DNA from: Culex pipiens pallens
Lineage: Eukaryota > Arthropoda > Insecta > Diptera > Culicidae
NCBI RefSeq assembly: GCF_016801865.2
Contig: NC_068939.1
Location: forward strand, 154,138,240 to 154,202,239
Direction: 5' to 3'
DNA length: 64,000 bases
Part shown: piece after piece, positions 11,166-22,650 of the stretch
How the letters are laid out: the number at the start of each line of letters is the position of its first letter
Numbering within the stretch: the first letter of the stretch is position 1
Translations under genes and position numbers: made by a program
Notes under the pieces: generated by a model
Seen by the model: only the letters and a program-made list of their open reading frames with translations
What the model was told of the DNA's origin: nothing
Databases searched by the model: none

Positions 11166-12052
11166 AACTTGGGTAATTCTCCGCCAACTCACACAGCAGT
11201 TGCCCCGACCCCTCTTCGATTTGCGTGAAACTTTGTCCTTAGGGGTAACTTTTGTCCCTGATCACGAATCCGAGGTCCGTTTTTTGATATCTCGTGACAA
11301 AGGGGCCATTTTTAACATGAGCATGAGCATGAGCATGAGCATGGTTGACAGCCAATGAGCTGCTACTCCGTTATTGACGGATCAGCTGAAGTTACACAAT
11401 GAACCAACAGATGAATAGTGGGAGCTAATCATCCTCACTGTACAACCCCTTCCATTTTTTAACATGCGAAAAAAGAGGTGTTTTCAAGAATTTGCAGCCT
11501 GAAACGGTGATGAGATAGAAATTTGGTGTCAAAGGAACTTTTATGTAAAATTAGACGCCCGATTGGATGGCGTACCCAGAATTCCGAAAAAAACGTATTT
11601 TTCATCAAAAAAAAAAAAAAAAAACACAAAAAAAAGTTTTAAAAACTTTGCCATTTTCCGTTACTTGACTGTAAAATATTTTGTAACATGTCATTTTAAC
11701 ATTCCAAAGCCCAAGGCTCCAAAAAAGTTGGAACGGTAACTTCAACTCAATAGTTCTCGGGCTTAACTCAACCAATCAAGATGATTCTTCTTTCCAGTGA
11801 TTTGTTAGGATGTCTAGATGATTCTAGAATTTTGCAGAACCCAATTTAATCAAATCTATATTTTTTGCGATCAAAAACATCGTTCGTACTTTTTTTTCGC
11901 GTGTAAAAAAAATCGCCAAAAATTCCGCGGTGGCAATCGTTTTGAAAAAAGGTGGAACAAGGGAAATTTAATGTACTTTTCGAATCTAAATTTACCGGAA
12001 GGGTCATTTTTTCATTTAAAACCAAAATTTTCATTTTAAAATTTCGTGTTTT
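11166..12052. mobile_element. Single arm of a large foldback element (family of 37771-39575)
   Basis: It begins GGGTAATTCTCCGCC and follows the left terminus, then the complement of the right arm, of the 37.8-39.6 kb palindrome almost block for block. Two segments are absent from that copy: a (GAGCAT)n-bearing insert near 11312-11440 and about 260 bp near 11699-11961. No second arm is present, so this is a half-element. The frames at 11818-12039 are chance frames. Confidence 0.75.
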
Positions 12053-12061
12053 TTCAACTTT

Positions 12062-12112
12062 AATCGGTATGGGAATGGCGAAATAATGAATAAGTACTGT
12101 TTGTTACGGGGC
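12062..12112 (+). pseudogene. Decayed copy of the exon-like peptide at 17.9 kb
   Basis: About 47 bases match 17892-17940 with few differences. In the same frame they read S-V-W-E-W-R-N-N-E-stop-V-L-F-V-T against S-A-W-E-C-R-N-N-D-S-V-L-F-V-T. The in-frame stop and the replacement changes mark it as non-functional. It could be a duplicated exon fragment or part of a repeat family. Confidence 0.35.
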
Positions 12113-12203
12113 AGTTCCTCAGATTTTGGTCATTATTTTTTTTTTGTATTTTTTAATCCTACTGAAACTTTTTTGGTGCCTTCGGTATGTTTTTAGTTGT
12201 TTT
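12113..12203 (+). repeat. Interspersed repeat fragment at the array edge
   Basis: The block with GAAACTTTTTTGGTGCCTTC recurs at about 52895-52920 and, diverged, near 60200. Here it is cut off right after GGTATG, where degenerate TTTTAG/TTTAAG words begin and pass into the 7-mer array. Confidence 0.6.
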
Positions 12204-12981
12204 AGTTTAAGTTTTAAGTTTTAAGTTTTAAGTTTTAAGTTTTAAGTTTTAAGTTTTAAGTTTTAAGTTTTAAGTTTTAAGTTTTAAGTTTTAAGTTTTA
12301 AGTTTTAAGTTTTAAGTTTTAAGTTTTAAGTTTTAAGTTTTAAGTTTTAAGTTTTAAGTTTTAAGTTTTAAGTTTTAAGTTTTAAGTTTTAAGTTTTAAG
12401 TTTTAAGTTTTAAGTTTTAAGTTTTAAGTTTTAAGTTTTAAGTTTTAAGTTTTAAGTTTTAAGTTTTAAGTTTTAAGTTTTAAGTTTTAAGTTTTAAGTT
12501 TTAAGTTTTAAGTTTTAAGTTTTAAGTTTTAATTTTTAAGTTTTAAGTTTTAAGTTTTAAGTTTTAAGTTTTAAGTTTTAAGTTTTAAGTTTGAAGTTTG
12601 AAGTTTTAAGTTTTAAGTTTTAAGTTTTAAGTTTTAAGTTTTAAGTTTTAAGTTTTAAGTTTTAAGTTTTAAGTTTTAAGTTTTAAGTTTTAAGTTTTAA
12701 GTTTTAAGTTTTAAGTTTTAAGTTTTAAGTTTTAAGTTTTAAGTTTTAAGTTTTAAGTTTTAAGTTTTAAGTTTTAAGTTTTAAGTTTTAAGTTTTAAGT
12801 TTTAAGTTTTAAGTTTTAAGTTTTAAGTTTTAAGTTTTAAGTTTTAAGTTTTAAGTTTTAAGTTTTAAGTTTTAAGTTTTAAGTTTTAAGTTTTAAGTTT
12901 TAAGTTTTAAGTTTTAAGTTTTAAGTTTTAAGTTTTAAGTTTTAAGTTTTAAGTTTTAAGTTTTAAGTTTTAAGTTTTAAG
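12204..12981 (+). repeat. (TTTTAAG)n array, about 110 copies
   Basis: The 7-bp unit is nearly perfect. The only variants I noted are AATTTTTAAG near 12528 and two adjacent TTTGAAG units near 12590-12604. It abuts the TTTTTAG array with a single-base change of unit, so the two blocks probably share an origin. Confidence 0.95.
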
Positions 12982-14039
12982 TTTTTAGTTTTTAGTTTTT
13001 AGTTTTTAGTTTTTAGTTTTTAGTTTTTAGTTTTTAGTTTTTAGTTTTTAGTTTTTAGTTTTTAGTTTTTAGTTTTTAGTTTTTAGTTTTTAGTTTTTAG
13101 TTTTTAGTTTTTAGTTTTTAGTTTTTAGTTTTTTGTTTTTAGTTTTTAGTTTTTAGTTTTTAGTTTTTAGTTTTTAGTTTTTAGTTTTTAGTTTTTAGTT
13201 TTTAGTTTTTAGTTTTAGTTTTTAGTTTTTAGTTTTTAGTTTTTAGTTTTTAGTTTTTAGTTTTTAGTTTTTAGTTTTTAGTTTTTAGTTTTTAGTTTTT
13301 AGTTTTTAGTTTTTAGTTTTTAGTTTTTAGTTTTTAGTTTTTAGTTTTTAGTTTTTAGTTTTTAGTTTTTAGTTTTTAGTTTTTAGTTTTTAGTTTTTAG
13401 TTTTTAGTTTTTAGTTTTTAGTTTTTAGTTTTTTAGTTTTTTAGTTTTTTAGTTTTTTAGTTTTTTAGTTTTTTAGTTTTTTAGTTTTTTAGTTTTTTAG
13501 TTTTTTAGTTTTTTAGTTTTTTAGTTTTTAGTTTTTAGTTTTTAGTTTTTAGTTTTTAGTTTTTAGTTTTTAGTTTTTAGTTTTTAGTTTTTAGTTTTTA
13601 GTTTTTAGTTTTTTAGTTTTTAGTTTTTTAGTTTTTAGTTTTTAGTTTTTAGTTTTAGTTTTTAGTTTTTAGTTTTTAGTTTTTAGTTTTTAGTTTTTAG
13701 TTTTTAGTTTTTAGTTTTTAGTTTTTAGTTTTTAGTTTTTAGTTTTTAGTTTTTAGTTTTTAGTTTTTAGTTTTTAGTTTTTAGTTTTTTTTTTTAGTTT
13801 TTAGTTTTTAGTTTTTAGTTTTTAGTTTTTAGTTTTTAGTTTTTAGTTTTTAGTTTTTAGTTTTTAGTTTTTAGTTTTTAGTTTTTAGTTTTTAGTTTTT
13901 AGTTTTTAGTTTTTAGTTTTTAGTTTTTAGTTTTTAGTTTTTAGTTTTTAGTTTTTAGTTTTTAGTTTTTAGTTTTTAGTTTTTAGTTTTTAGTTTTTAG
14001 TTTTTAGTTTTTAGTTTTTAGTTTTTAGTTTTTAGTTTT
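12982..14039 (+). repeat. (TTTTTAG)n array, about 150 copies, with an 8-mer sub-block
   Basis: Units of 7 bp are interrupted at about 13431-13524 by a run of some twelve 8-bp TTTTTTAG units, then return to 7-mers. Single variants (TTTTTTG, TTTTAG, a long T run near 13785) are scattered. The clean block of 8-mers shows that a slippage variant was itself amplified locally. Confidence 0.95.
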
Positions 14040-14967
14040 TGAGTAGTGCGGTGCCTGTGTGGACGCTCAGTCCTGTTTTTTTCGTGTTATTTTCCGTCTC
14101 TTTTGTGTCGCTGTTCGAGTGCATGGGGTGATTGATCATTATAATTAAATAATAGCATCAGTAGTGCGGTGCCTGTGTGGACGCGCAGTCCTGTTTTTTT
14201 TCGTTTTTTTTTTCGTCTCTTTTGTGTCGCTATGTGTATACATGGGGTGAGATTGGATTTCTTCTTCTTCTTTTTTCATTTATTTTTTGTTCGCGCGTTC
14301 GTTGGCCGATGAATTTTATTTTTGTTCTCTTTATATAGTTTTCGATAGAAACGATCCGATTTTTGTTTTTTGAGACAAGCAAGTCGTATTGCTGGATTAA
14401 GTCCTTTCCATATCATCGAGGATCGGAAGGCACGTCGACGGATATGTTTTAAGGCTTATGATATAAAATAATTTTAATGAATGAAGCCCTTCCTACATCA
14501 CCGTTGATCGGAAGGCACGCCGACGGAGAATTTCTGGAGAATCGCGGTCGAATTAATACTATATTTAAATCCCTAGATACCTATTCCGCAGCCGGCTGCC
14601 TAAGATTTTTAAAATTTCAACCGATAAACAAATTGCTCATGGTCGCATCACCTACCACAGTGAATCCTGACCTCATACCCATCTTACTAACCCCTCAAAA
14701 CTCATGTGATACTTTGTCGGAGACGCAGTCGATTTGGCGGTCCCATCACTCAAGTATCGGCTAACATTCCCATCCACTTCCCCGTGTCTTACCACTGGTC
14801 GTGGCCGGCGTCGGTATTGATCAGCACGATAGGGACCTTTGAAAATTGCGAAGGGGTGATGATTGGTTCCTACTTTTCATCTGTGGTCCACGGAGCAATG
14901 TTTGGGGGTCCTGGTCAATAACGAAGTAGCAGCTACGGGTAGACACCAATGCTATGCTATGCTATGC
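14040..14967 (+). mobile_element. Retroelement-like island inside the array (5' monomers plus 3' tail)
   Basis: The left part holds two tandem monomers of about 119 bp, each starting AGTAGTGCGGTGCCTGTGTG. These resemble the promoter monomers at the 5' end of some LINEs. The right end is a short (ATGCT)4 tail, typical of non-LTR element 3' ends. GATCGGAAGGCACG occurs twice (near 14422 and 14507). TTTTTAG units flank both sides, so the island most simply inserted into a pre-existing array. The open frames inside do not resemble reverse transcriptase, so it would be an internally deleted copy. Confidence 0.5.
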
Positions 14968-15834
14968 TTTAGTTTTTAGTTTTTAGTTTTTAGTTTTTAG
15001 CTTTTAGTTTTTAGTTTTTAGTTTTTAGTTTTTAGTTTTTAGTTTTTAGTTTTTAGTTTTTAGTTTTTAGTTTTTAGTTTTTAGTTTTTAGTTTTTAGTT
15101 TTTAGTTTTTAGTTTTTAGTTTTTAGTTTTTAGTTTTTAGTTTTTAGTTTTTAGTTTTTAGTTTTTAGTTTTTAGTTTTTAGTTTTTAGTTTTTAGTTTT
15201 TAGTTTTTAGTTTTTAGTTTTTAGTTTTTAGTTTTTAGTTTTTAGTTTTTAGTTTTTAGTTTTTAGTTTTTAGTTTTTAGTTTTTAGTTTTTAGTTTTTA
15301 GTTTTTAGTTTTTAGTTTTTAGTTTTTAGTTTTTAGTTTTTAGTTTTTAGTTTTTAGTTTTTAGTTTTTAGTTTTTAGTTTTTTGTTTTTAGTTTTTAGT
15401 TTTTAGTTTTTAGTTTTTAGTTTTTAGTTTTTAGTTTTTAGTTTTTAGTTTTTAGTTTTTAGTTTTTAGTTTTTAGTTTTTAGTTTTTAGTTTTTAGTTT
15501 TTAGTTTTTAGTTTTTAGTTTTTAGTTTTTAGTTTTTAGTTTTTAGTTTTTAGTTTTTAGTTTTTAGTTTTTAGTTTTTAGTTTTTTGTTTTTAGTTTTT
15601 AGTTTTTAGTTTTTAGTTTTTAGTTTTTAGTTTTTAGTTTTTAGTTTTTAGTTTTTAGTTTTTAGTTTTTAGTTTTTAGTTTTTAGTTTTTAGTTTTTAG
15701 TTTTTAGTTTTTAGTTTTTAGTTTTTAGTTTTTAGTTTTTAGTTTTTAGTTTTTAGTTTTTAGTTTTTAGTTTTTAGTTTTTAGTTTTTAGTTTTTAGTT
15801 TTTAGTTTTTAGTTTTTAGTTTTTAGTTTTTAGT
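14968..15834 (+). repeat. (TTTTTAG)n array, right part, about 124 copies
   Basis: It has the same unit and strand as the array ending at 14039, with rare TTTTTTG variants near 15383 and 15584. It ends abruptly at TTGGGG. Together with the left part it probably formed one array before the island was inserted. Confidence 0.95.
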
Positions 15835-16822
15835 TGGGGTTTATTTTTACAAGAGTTATGAAATTCATTAAATTTACTCTTCTTTTTTTAATGATTCGAA
15901 AATATTAAAAATAAGAGGATTTTTTAAGAGAATCATAAAATTCATAGAAATAGCTTTTTTATATTGATACAAAAACAAATAAAAATAATGTATGAAATAA
16001 AACAAAACAAACCACAAAACTTCATTCAAATTAACAGTGTACCACTGCATCACAGAGTAACTCACCAGCTTCAAACAAAGTCTCACATAATACGTGCATG
16101 CAAATCTCCACTCACCGAGATTGAATGTTTTACGAGCCAACATAAAACTCGAAAACATAAAAATCGAGCAAACTTCGCTCCAACTCCGGGGGATTGGAAA
16201 ATTTGTGAGAAATAAAAAAAGAGCGCACTCAGGCTCTTTCGAAAAGTCGCGAGAGAAGCTGAGCGAACCAATCTCCCAACGAAAAATAAAGTCAACAAAA
16301 GCATGGCACCGACTCTTGGAAAAGCCGAAACGTGCGCTGCTGCTGCTGTCAGGTTCAGTCAGCTGTATTTTATTTTGATTCTTTTTAGTGCTCCTTTCCA
16401 AGATCTTGCGGCGTTCTCTTCGGGCTGCCGTTCTTCCAGTGAACCGGACCGCAACCATAAAGTACAACTATTTTGAGAGCTCTTCGAACCCCTCTTCTTC
16501 TGATGTTGTGGTGGAGACCGCGTGGCAATTGGTTGATTTTCGATTTTTTGGGATACGACATTTGGAAGCAATTCTATTCGAGGGAGTGGATTCCGATGCA
16601 AATATTCAAAGTTCAATGGAATCGAGAAGATCTTCGCGATGACATTTTGAAGGAGCATTCTTGTACTTTATTACAGTAGAACCCTGTCCGCTTGACTTTC
16701 GTCAAGATTGTTTCATTTGGTTAGTCTTGATCTAGAGGAGTCTATAAAAATAGTGATCAACTAAGAGATTCCTATTCAAGTAAGTCAAGCTATCGTGGTT
16801 TCTCTGTACTCGAGACATTTGA
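15835..16822. other. AT-rich, then GC-richer unresolved sequence
   Basis: The first 500 bases are AT-rich with chance frames. From about 16390 the composition becomes GC-richer, and frames on both strands reach 70-100 codons without any recognisable family. Nothing is called. Confidence 0.4.
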
Positions 16823-17074
16823 GAACTGCGATCCAGATATCAGCGAGATTCGACACTGCTCTGTCACGTTCTCGGAGACAATACCTGTGCGCCGAGGTCG
16901 GTTCCGCTGGCTGCTGTTGTCTGTGCAATCGAGCAGAACAACCAGATTATCAATGGTACCGTCAGTCGTAATACCTGGGTAGGTCCGGCACGCTTTGCCG
17001 ACGACTTCAAGGTGAATTACTCTGGCCTAGCTTCGTCGTCGGAATGTTCTAAGTCTATTACGCGGGATCAATGA
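16823..17074 (+). other. 84-codon gene-like open segment without start
   Basis: A frame from just after a TGA at 16820-16822 to a TGA at 17072-17074 has protein-like composition (for example AIEQNNQIINGTVSRNTW and VGPARFADDFKVNYSG). A second frame over the left part also reads like protein (FENCDPDISEIRHCSVTFSE). Two adjacent protein-like frames suggest either a frameshifted pseudogene or chance in a GC-richer block. No ATG, splice pair or family was identified. Confidence 0.2.
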
Positions 17075-17746
17075 TCCGCGGCGTCTTCTTCGCCGCCGCA
17101 GAGGCGATTCCAAGTCTTGAGACACCGCTCGAAATCGATGCAGCGGTACCGATGAAGCTGGCTGGTCGTAAACATTTTCTCGCAAAGCCCATAAAACACC
17201 TCATGTGGGGCGTGAAGAGAAGAAAATGTGTGTGTTTTATTAATAACCGGTGAAATGCAACTCGATCGATGAGGTGGCGCGCGGCAGTAAACCCACTGCA
17301 AGAGTTGGTTTTGGAGGCTAATCGCTATATGGAAAGGAAAAGGGTACCTGCCAACGCGCGGTTGCGCGGATGAAAGTAAGGCCCTCTTTGGGCGAAAGCG
17401 AGAAATAGTGGGATCGGAAGACTCATCTTTAGCGCTAATAACTTTTACAAGTTTGAAATAAAAACATGAACTTTTACTGCTCTAATATATCTGGGTGAGG
17501 AGTAGAGGTGCTCATGATATCTTGAATCCAAACCACCTAAGTTTTGTGAAATGACTGATTTCCATTAAATCTTCCAGCTCCACAAACTACGCAATTTGAC
17601 CATCCCTAGCACCACGAACTCCTCAATCAACACAATCATTGCGCGAAATAAGTTTTGCACGCCGACCAATTGCTCGCTCTCTATATGGGACTGACGGACC
17701 CGACAGTGGAGAAGCACATATATTAAACGGTAATGTGTTTTTAATT

Positions 17747-17950
17747 TAGTGGCCTACATCCAGCTCCAGCGGTTTTGCCACCGCCGCCGCCCGCAACCAT
17801 ACGTATTTGAGGAACGATCGACAATGAAAGTCTGTCTCCCGAGCGTTCAAAGCGACTTCCCCAACTTCTTCCGGGGAACGTGGGCGGACGATCACTCGGC
17901 ATGGGAATGTCGAAATAATGATTCGGTACTGTTTGTTACGGACACGCAGA
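17747..17950 (+). CDS. Candidate internal exon, unrecognised
   Basis: A strong acceptor (TGTGTTTTTAATTTAG) ends at 17746 and opens a frame reading VAYIQLQRFCHRRRPQPYVF and further CLPSVQSDFPNFFRGTW and SAWECRNNDSVLFVTDTQ. The Cys, Trp and Asn-rich composition suggests an extracellular domain. No consensus donor follows; a weak GTACGA near 17971 or GTACTG near 17926 is possible. A decayed copy of its last part lies at 12062-12112. Function unknown; it may be pseudogenic. Confidence 0.3.
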
Positions 17951-18356
17951 AAAATATTTTGCAGAATCAGCCTGTACGAGGTTTGATTCAACAAAAATTT
18001 TGTTGAATATAATCAATTCCGATTTTGCGTTGAAACAAACCTTGATTTTCTCAATTTCAAATTTTTTTTGTTGTTTTAAAAAAGTTGCTTTGTCAAAAAA
18101 AACACCAAAGTATTTTTTTTTTTTTCTAAAAAAGAAATGATTTCATTTCAGCCATTCGCTCGTTTCAATACCAGCGCTTCTTGAGAGGTAGGTTTAGAAT
18201 TTTATAAATCGTAGAGCTTAACAAAATACTTGAGTTTTTTTTAAAGTGGTTTTGGATTTTTTTTTACTGTAGAAAGATTTTAAAAACAATTTTTATATCT
18301 ATGTTTGCACTAGAACCCAAGACCTTCGGCATATTGAATCATGCCTTTCCCGTATC

Positions 18357-18476
18357 GACCACCATAGTTCGTTGACTATGTGGTGGTCATTTTCCACTCA
18401 ATGGGATGAACTGTTTCAATGAACGAATGAACACGATTTGTTGTTGTTGTAAGCGCGAGAGGTCTATACTCTCGCG
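18357..18476. other. Two neighbouring stem-loops
   Basis: GACCACCATAG (18357-18367) pairs with CTATGTGGTGGTC (18376-18388), with a two-base bulge. Then CGCGAGAG (18454-18461) pairs perfectly with CTCTCGCG (18469-18476) around a 7-base loop. They may belong to a small repeat or a structured RNA. No promoter for a small RNA gene is visible. Confidence 0.45.
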
Positions 18477-20004
18477 AAATAGTACATTCCTCTCGTTTCT
18501 TTTCGGAAGGAGTATCCGCTTGGACATTGGTGTTTATTCAACTAAAAATGTTCAACACTTTTTTTCCACATAACCCAAATCACTCGATCATGCCCGGTAG
18601 ATCGTGAAAATGGTTTCGAATTTCACAGCAAATAAATCCAAAATTTTGATATTTAAATTTTCTCACCTCCGCTCCATGCAACATACAACATTAGCAGCAG
18701 CAGTAGCGGCCGCTCGTGCTAACACCATTAGCATTCTAATTGTACCATCACGTTCGATCGTCGCCGTTGCACGAACTTCGCACTCACCCTCCCAAAAGTT
18801 CACCCAATAGGTTATATTGGCCTCGAGCTTTCTCGAACGAAACCTCCTCCCCCGTCCGCACCCTTTCTTCCACATCGGGGGAAACGCCCGCCCAAATCCG
18901 TACCGGTAAAATGAAGTAATCATGAAGTTATCTGAAAATCTTGTAATAGCCACGCCCCGGCCAACAAACAACAACAACAGCCACTCCGGTAATAGATCCA
19001 TCCATCCATCTCGCAGCGACCTAGCCCTGCGATGCCGTAACTCCAAGTGACTAATGAACTTCCACACGGCCCGGACTCCAGGTACTCTACTGCATCAACA
19101 GCGACGACTCCGTCGGTTCCGATAGTTCCGCCCGGAATGCTCAAAACTAATAAACGTTATTGTATCCAGCTGCCGTGGAACGGTGAAATGACAAACGAAT
19201 CTTGTAAACGAAAGTGATTTCCAACGCGACGACAGCCCCGCAACATTCACTGGGAAACCTGCACCGGTTGCCGGACTGTCACCGACTCTCGGTTAGGAGG
19301 CACAATTGAGACACACACACAAGCCCTAATAAAAATAATGACAAAAATGACAATAGTTTCACTTTCCAAAAAAAAACCTTTGAACCGTCACAAAGCAAAG
19401 TTGCGACGTTTCTGGAGTTGGGCTTGTCGCAACTCCAAGTATATCGCGCCGCCCGGAATTGCGCACAGTCATTGTGGCGAGGTTCGCGCCGAAGGTTTTT
19501 TGGCCACGGGCTTGCTAAGGACAGAGAAAGGAACCACCCCGCCGCCAATAGGTGGCGCTCTAATGGCCGCACTCTACTCCCAAAGAAGGTTCCACCGCGG
19601 TGAAATAGAAAAAAAGGGTTGCCAAATGGAGTCGTCGCTGCACTGCTGAGTTTGACGGCAATAAATCATCCGGATGTCAGGGCATCTGGAGCGGGGCCCG
19701 GGTTCCGACCAGGTGACACGTCGGAATTCTAATCCCCGTACGGGCGCTGTTGCATTGTGGCCGGTGAGGCAGTCGTCGGTGCGCGGAAGTAGTTTATGTC
19801 TTTCGGACGACAACGGTGAATGATGTCGCGCGCGACGGGTGCCCAATTAAAGGGTCTCTAATTGGGGTTGCGTAAAATCATTATTTTAATTGAATGATTT
19901 GATTTTGAGCAGGGAAAGTAACCGTTAGATCGAGATACTGAGGTTCCCTTGAGTTCCGCCTAGTAGCAGACTTCAGTAAACTGGTTGATCTGATTGTTTG
20001 TTCA
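18477..20004. other. GC-richer non-coding block left of the inverted arrays
   Basis: Open frames here are short and unconvincing. On the minus strand a fair splice donor (CGGAG then GTGAGA, junction near 18667) ends a 134-codon frame at 18663-19067, but its composition looks like UTR. The segment 19640-19870 has AATTAA/TAATTG words around a GC-rich core, as in insect enhancers; this is inference only. Confidence 0.35.
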
Positions 20005-22576
20005 TTTTGTATTTTTGTATTTTTGTATTTTTGTATTTTTGTATTTTTGTATTTTTGTATTTTTGTATTTTTGTATTTTTGTATTTTTGTATTTTTGTAT
20101 TTTTGTATTTTTGTATTTTTGTATTTTTGTATTTTTGTATTTTTGTATTTTTGTATTTTTGTATTTTTGTATTTTTGTATTTTTGTATTTTTGTATTTTT
20201 GTATTTTTGTATTTTTGTATTTTTGTATTTTTGTATTTTTGTATTTTTGTATTTTTGTATTTTTGTATTTTTGTATTTTTGTATTTTTGTATTTTTGTAT
20301 TTTTGTATTTTTGTATTTTTGTATTTTTGTATTTTTGTATTTTTGTATTTTTGTATTTTTGTATTTTTGTATTTTTGTATTTTTGTATTTTGTATTTTTG
20401 TATTTTTGTATTTTTGTATTTTTGTATTTTTGTATTTTTGTATTTTTGGTATTTTGGTATTTTGGTATTTTAGTATTTTTGTATTTTTGTATTTTTGTAT
20501 TTTTGTATTTTTGTATTTTTGTATTTTTGTATTTTTGTATTTTTGTATTTTTGTATTTTTGTATTTTTGTATTTTTGTATTTTTGTATTTTTGTATTTTT
20601 GTATTTTTGTATTTTTGTATTTTTGTATTTTTGTATTTTTGTATTTTTGTATTTTTGTATTTTTGTATTTTTGTATTTTTGTATTTTTGTATTTTTGTAT
20701 TTTTGTATTTTTGTATTTTTGTATTTTTGTATTTTTGTATTTTTGTATTTTTGTATTTTTGTATTTTTGTATTTTTGTATTTTTGTATTTTTGTATTTTT
20801 GTATTTTTGTATTTTTGTATTTTTGTATTTTTGTATTTTTGTATTTTTGTATTTTTGTATTTTTGTATTTTTGTATTTTTGTATTTTTGTATTTTTGTAT
20901 TTTTGTATTTTTGTATTTTTGTATTTTTGTATTTTTGTATTTTTGTATTTTTGTATTTTTGTATTTTTGTATTTTTGTATTTTTGTATTTTTTTGTATTT
21001 TTGTATTTTTGTATTTTTGTATTTTTGTATTTTTGTATTTTTGTATTTTTGTATTTTTGTATTTTTGTATTTTTGTATTTTTGTATTTTTGTATTTTTGT
21101 ATTTTTGTATTTTTGTATTTTTGTATTTTTGTATTTTTGTATTTTTGTATTTTTGTATTTTTGTATTTTTGTATTTTTGTATTTTTGTATTTTTTGTATT
21201 TTTGTATTTTTGTATTTTTGTATTTTTGTATTTTTGTATTTTTGTATTTTTGTATTTTTGTATTTTTGTATTTTTGTATTTTTGTATTTTTGTATTTTTG
21301 TATTTTTGTATTTTTGTATTTTTGTATTTTTGTATTTTTGTATTTTTGTATTTTTGTATTTTGTATTTTTGTATTTTTGTATTTTTGTATTTTTGTATTT
21401 TTGTATTTTTGTATTTTTGTATTTTTGTATTTTTGTATTTTTGTATTTTTGTATTTTTGTATTTTTGTATTTTTGTATTTTTGTATTTTTGTATTTTTGT
21501 ATTTTTGTATTTTTGTATTTTTGTATTTTTGTATTTTTGTATTTTTGTATTTTTGTATTTTTGTATTTTTGTATTTTTGTATTTTTGTATTTTTGTATTT
21601 TTGTATTTTTGTATTTTTGTATTTTTGTATTTTTGTATTTTTGTATTTTTGTATTTTTGTATTTTTGTATTTTTGTATTTTGTATTTTGTATTTTTGTAT
21701 TTTTGTATTTTTGTATTTTTGTATTTTTGTATTTTTGTATTTTTGTATTTTTGTATTTTTTGTATTTTTGTATTTTTGTATTTTTGTATTTTTTGTATTT
21801 TTGTATTTTTGTATTTTTGTATTTTTGTATTTTTGTATTTTTGTATTTTTGTATTTTTGTATTTTTGTATTTTTGTATTTTTGTATTTTTGTATTTTTGT
21901 ATTTTTGTATTTTTGTATTTTTGTATTTTTGTATTTTTGTATTTTTGTATTTTTGTATTTTTGTATTTTTGTATTTTTGTATTTTTGTATTTTTGTATTT
22001 TTGTATTTTTGTATTTTTGTATTTTTGTATTTTTGTATTTTTGTATTTTTGTATTTTTGTATTTTTGTATTTTTGTATTTTTGTATTTTTGTATTTTTGT
22101 ATTTTTGTATTTTTGTATTTTTGTATTTTTGTATTTTTGTATTTTTGTATTTTTGTATTTTTGTATTTTTGTATTTTTGTATTTTTGTATTTTTGTATTT
22201 TTGTATTTTTGTATTTTTGTATTTTTGTATTTTTGTATTTTTGTATTTTTGTATTTTTGTATTTTTGTATTTTTGTATTTTTGTATTTTTGTATTTTTGT
22301 ATTTTTGTATTTTTGTATTTTTGTATTTTTGTATTTTTGTATTTTTGTATTTTTGTATTTTTGTATTTTTGTATTTTTGTATTTTTGTATTTTTGTATTT
22401 TTGTATTTTTGTATTTTTGTATTTTTGTATTTTTGTATTTTTGTATTTTTGTATTTTTGTATTTTTGTATTTTTGTATTTTTGTATTTTTGTATTTTTGT
22501 ATTTTTGTATTTTTGTATTTTTGTATTTTTGTATTTTTGTATTTTTGTATTTTTGTATTTTTGTATTTTTGTATTT
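20005..22576 (+). repeat. (GTATTTTT)n array, about 320 copies, left arm
   Basis: The 8-bp unit is very homogeneous over 2.57 kb. The few interruptions are 7-mers (near 20390, 21360, 21680), 9- or 10-mers (near 20992, 21190, 21757, 21790) and one cluster of GTATTTTG variants at about 20446-20477. Because 8 bp times three gives a stop-free 24-base cycle, very long open frames appear on both strands. They carry no coding meaning. Confidence 0.97.
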
Positions 22577-22650
22577 TATGTAAATTAAGAAATATAAGAT
22601 AAAAAGTACAAAATGACAAAAATTACTAAAAGACAAAAAATGACAAAATA
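22577..22650. other. Unique spacer at the centre of the inverted arrays
   Basis: The 74 bases between the two arms are A-rich, with irregular words such as AGTACAAAATGACAAAAAT. They resemble imperfect precursors of the right-arm unit. This would be the loop if the arrays were transcribed together. Confidence 0.8.

Noticed and set aside
12204..15834. CRISPR-like array
   Set aside because: Units are contiguous 7-mers without spacers and the context is eukaryotic.
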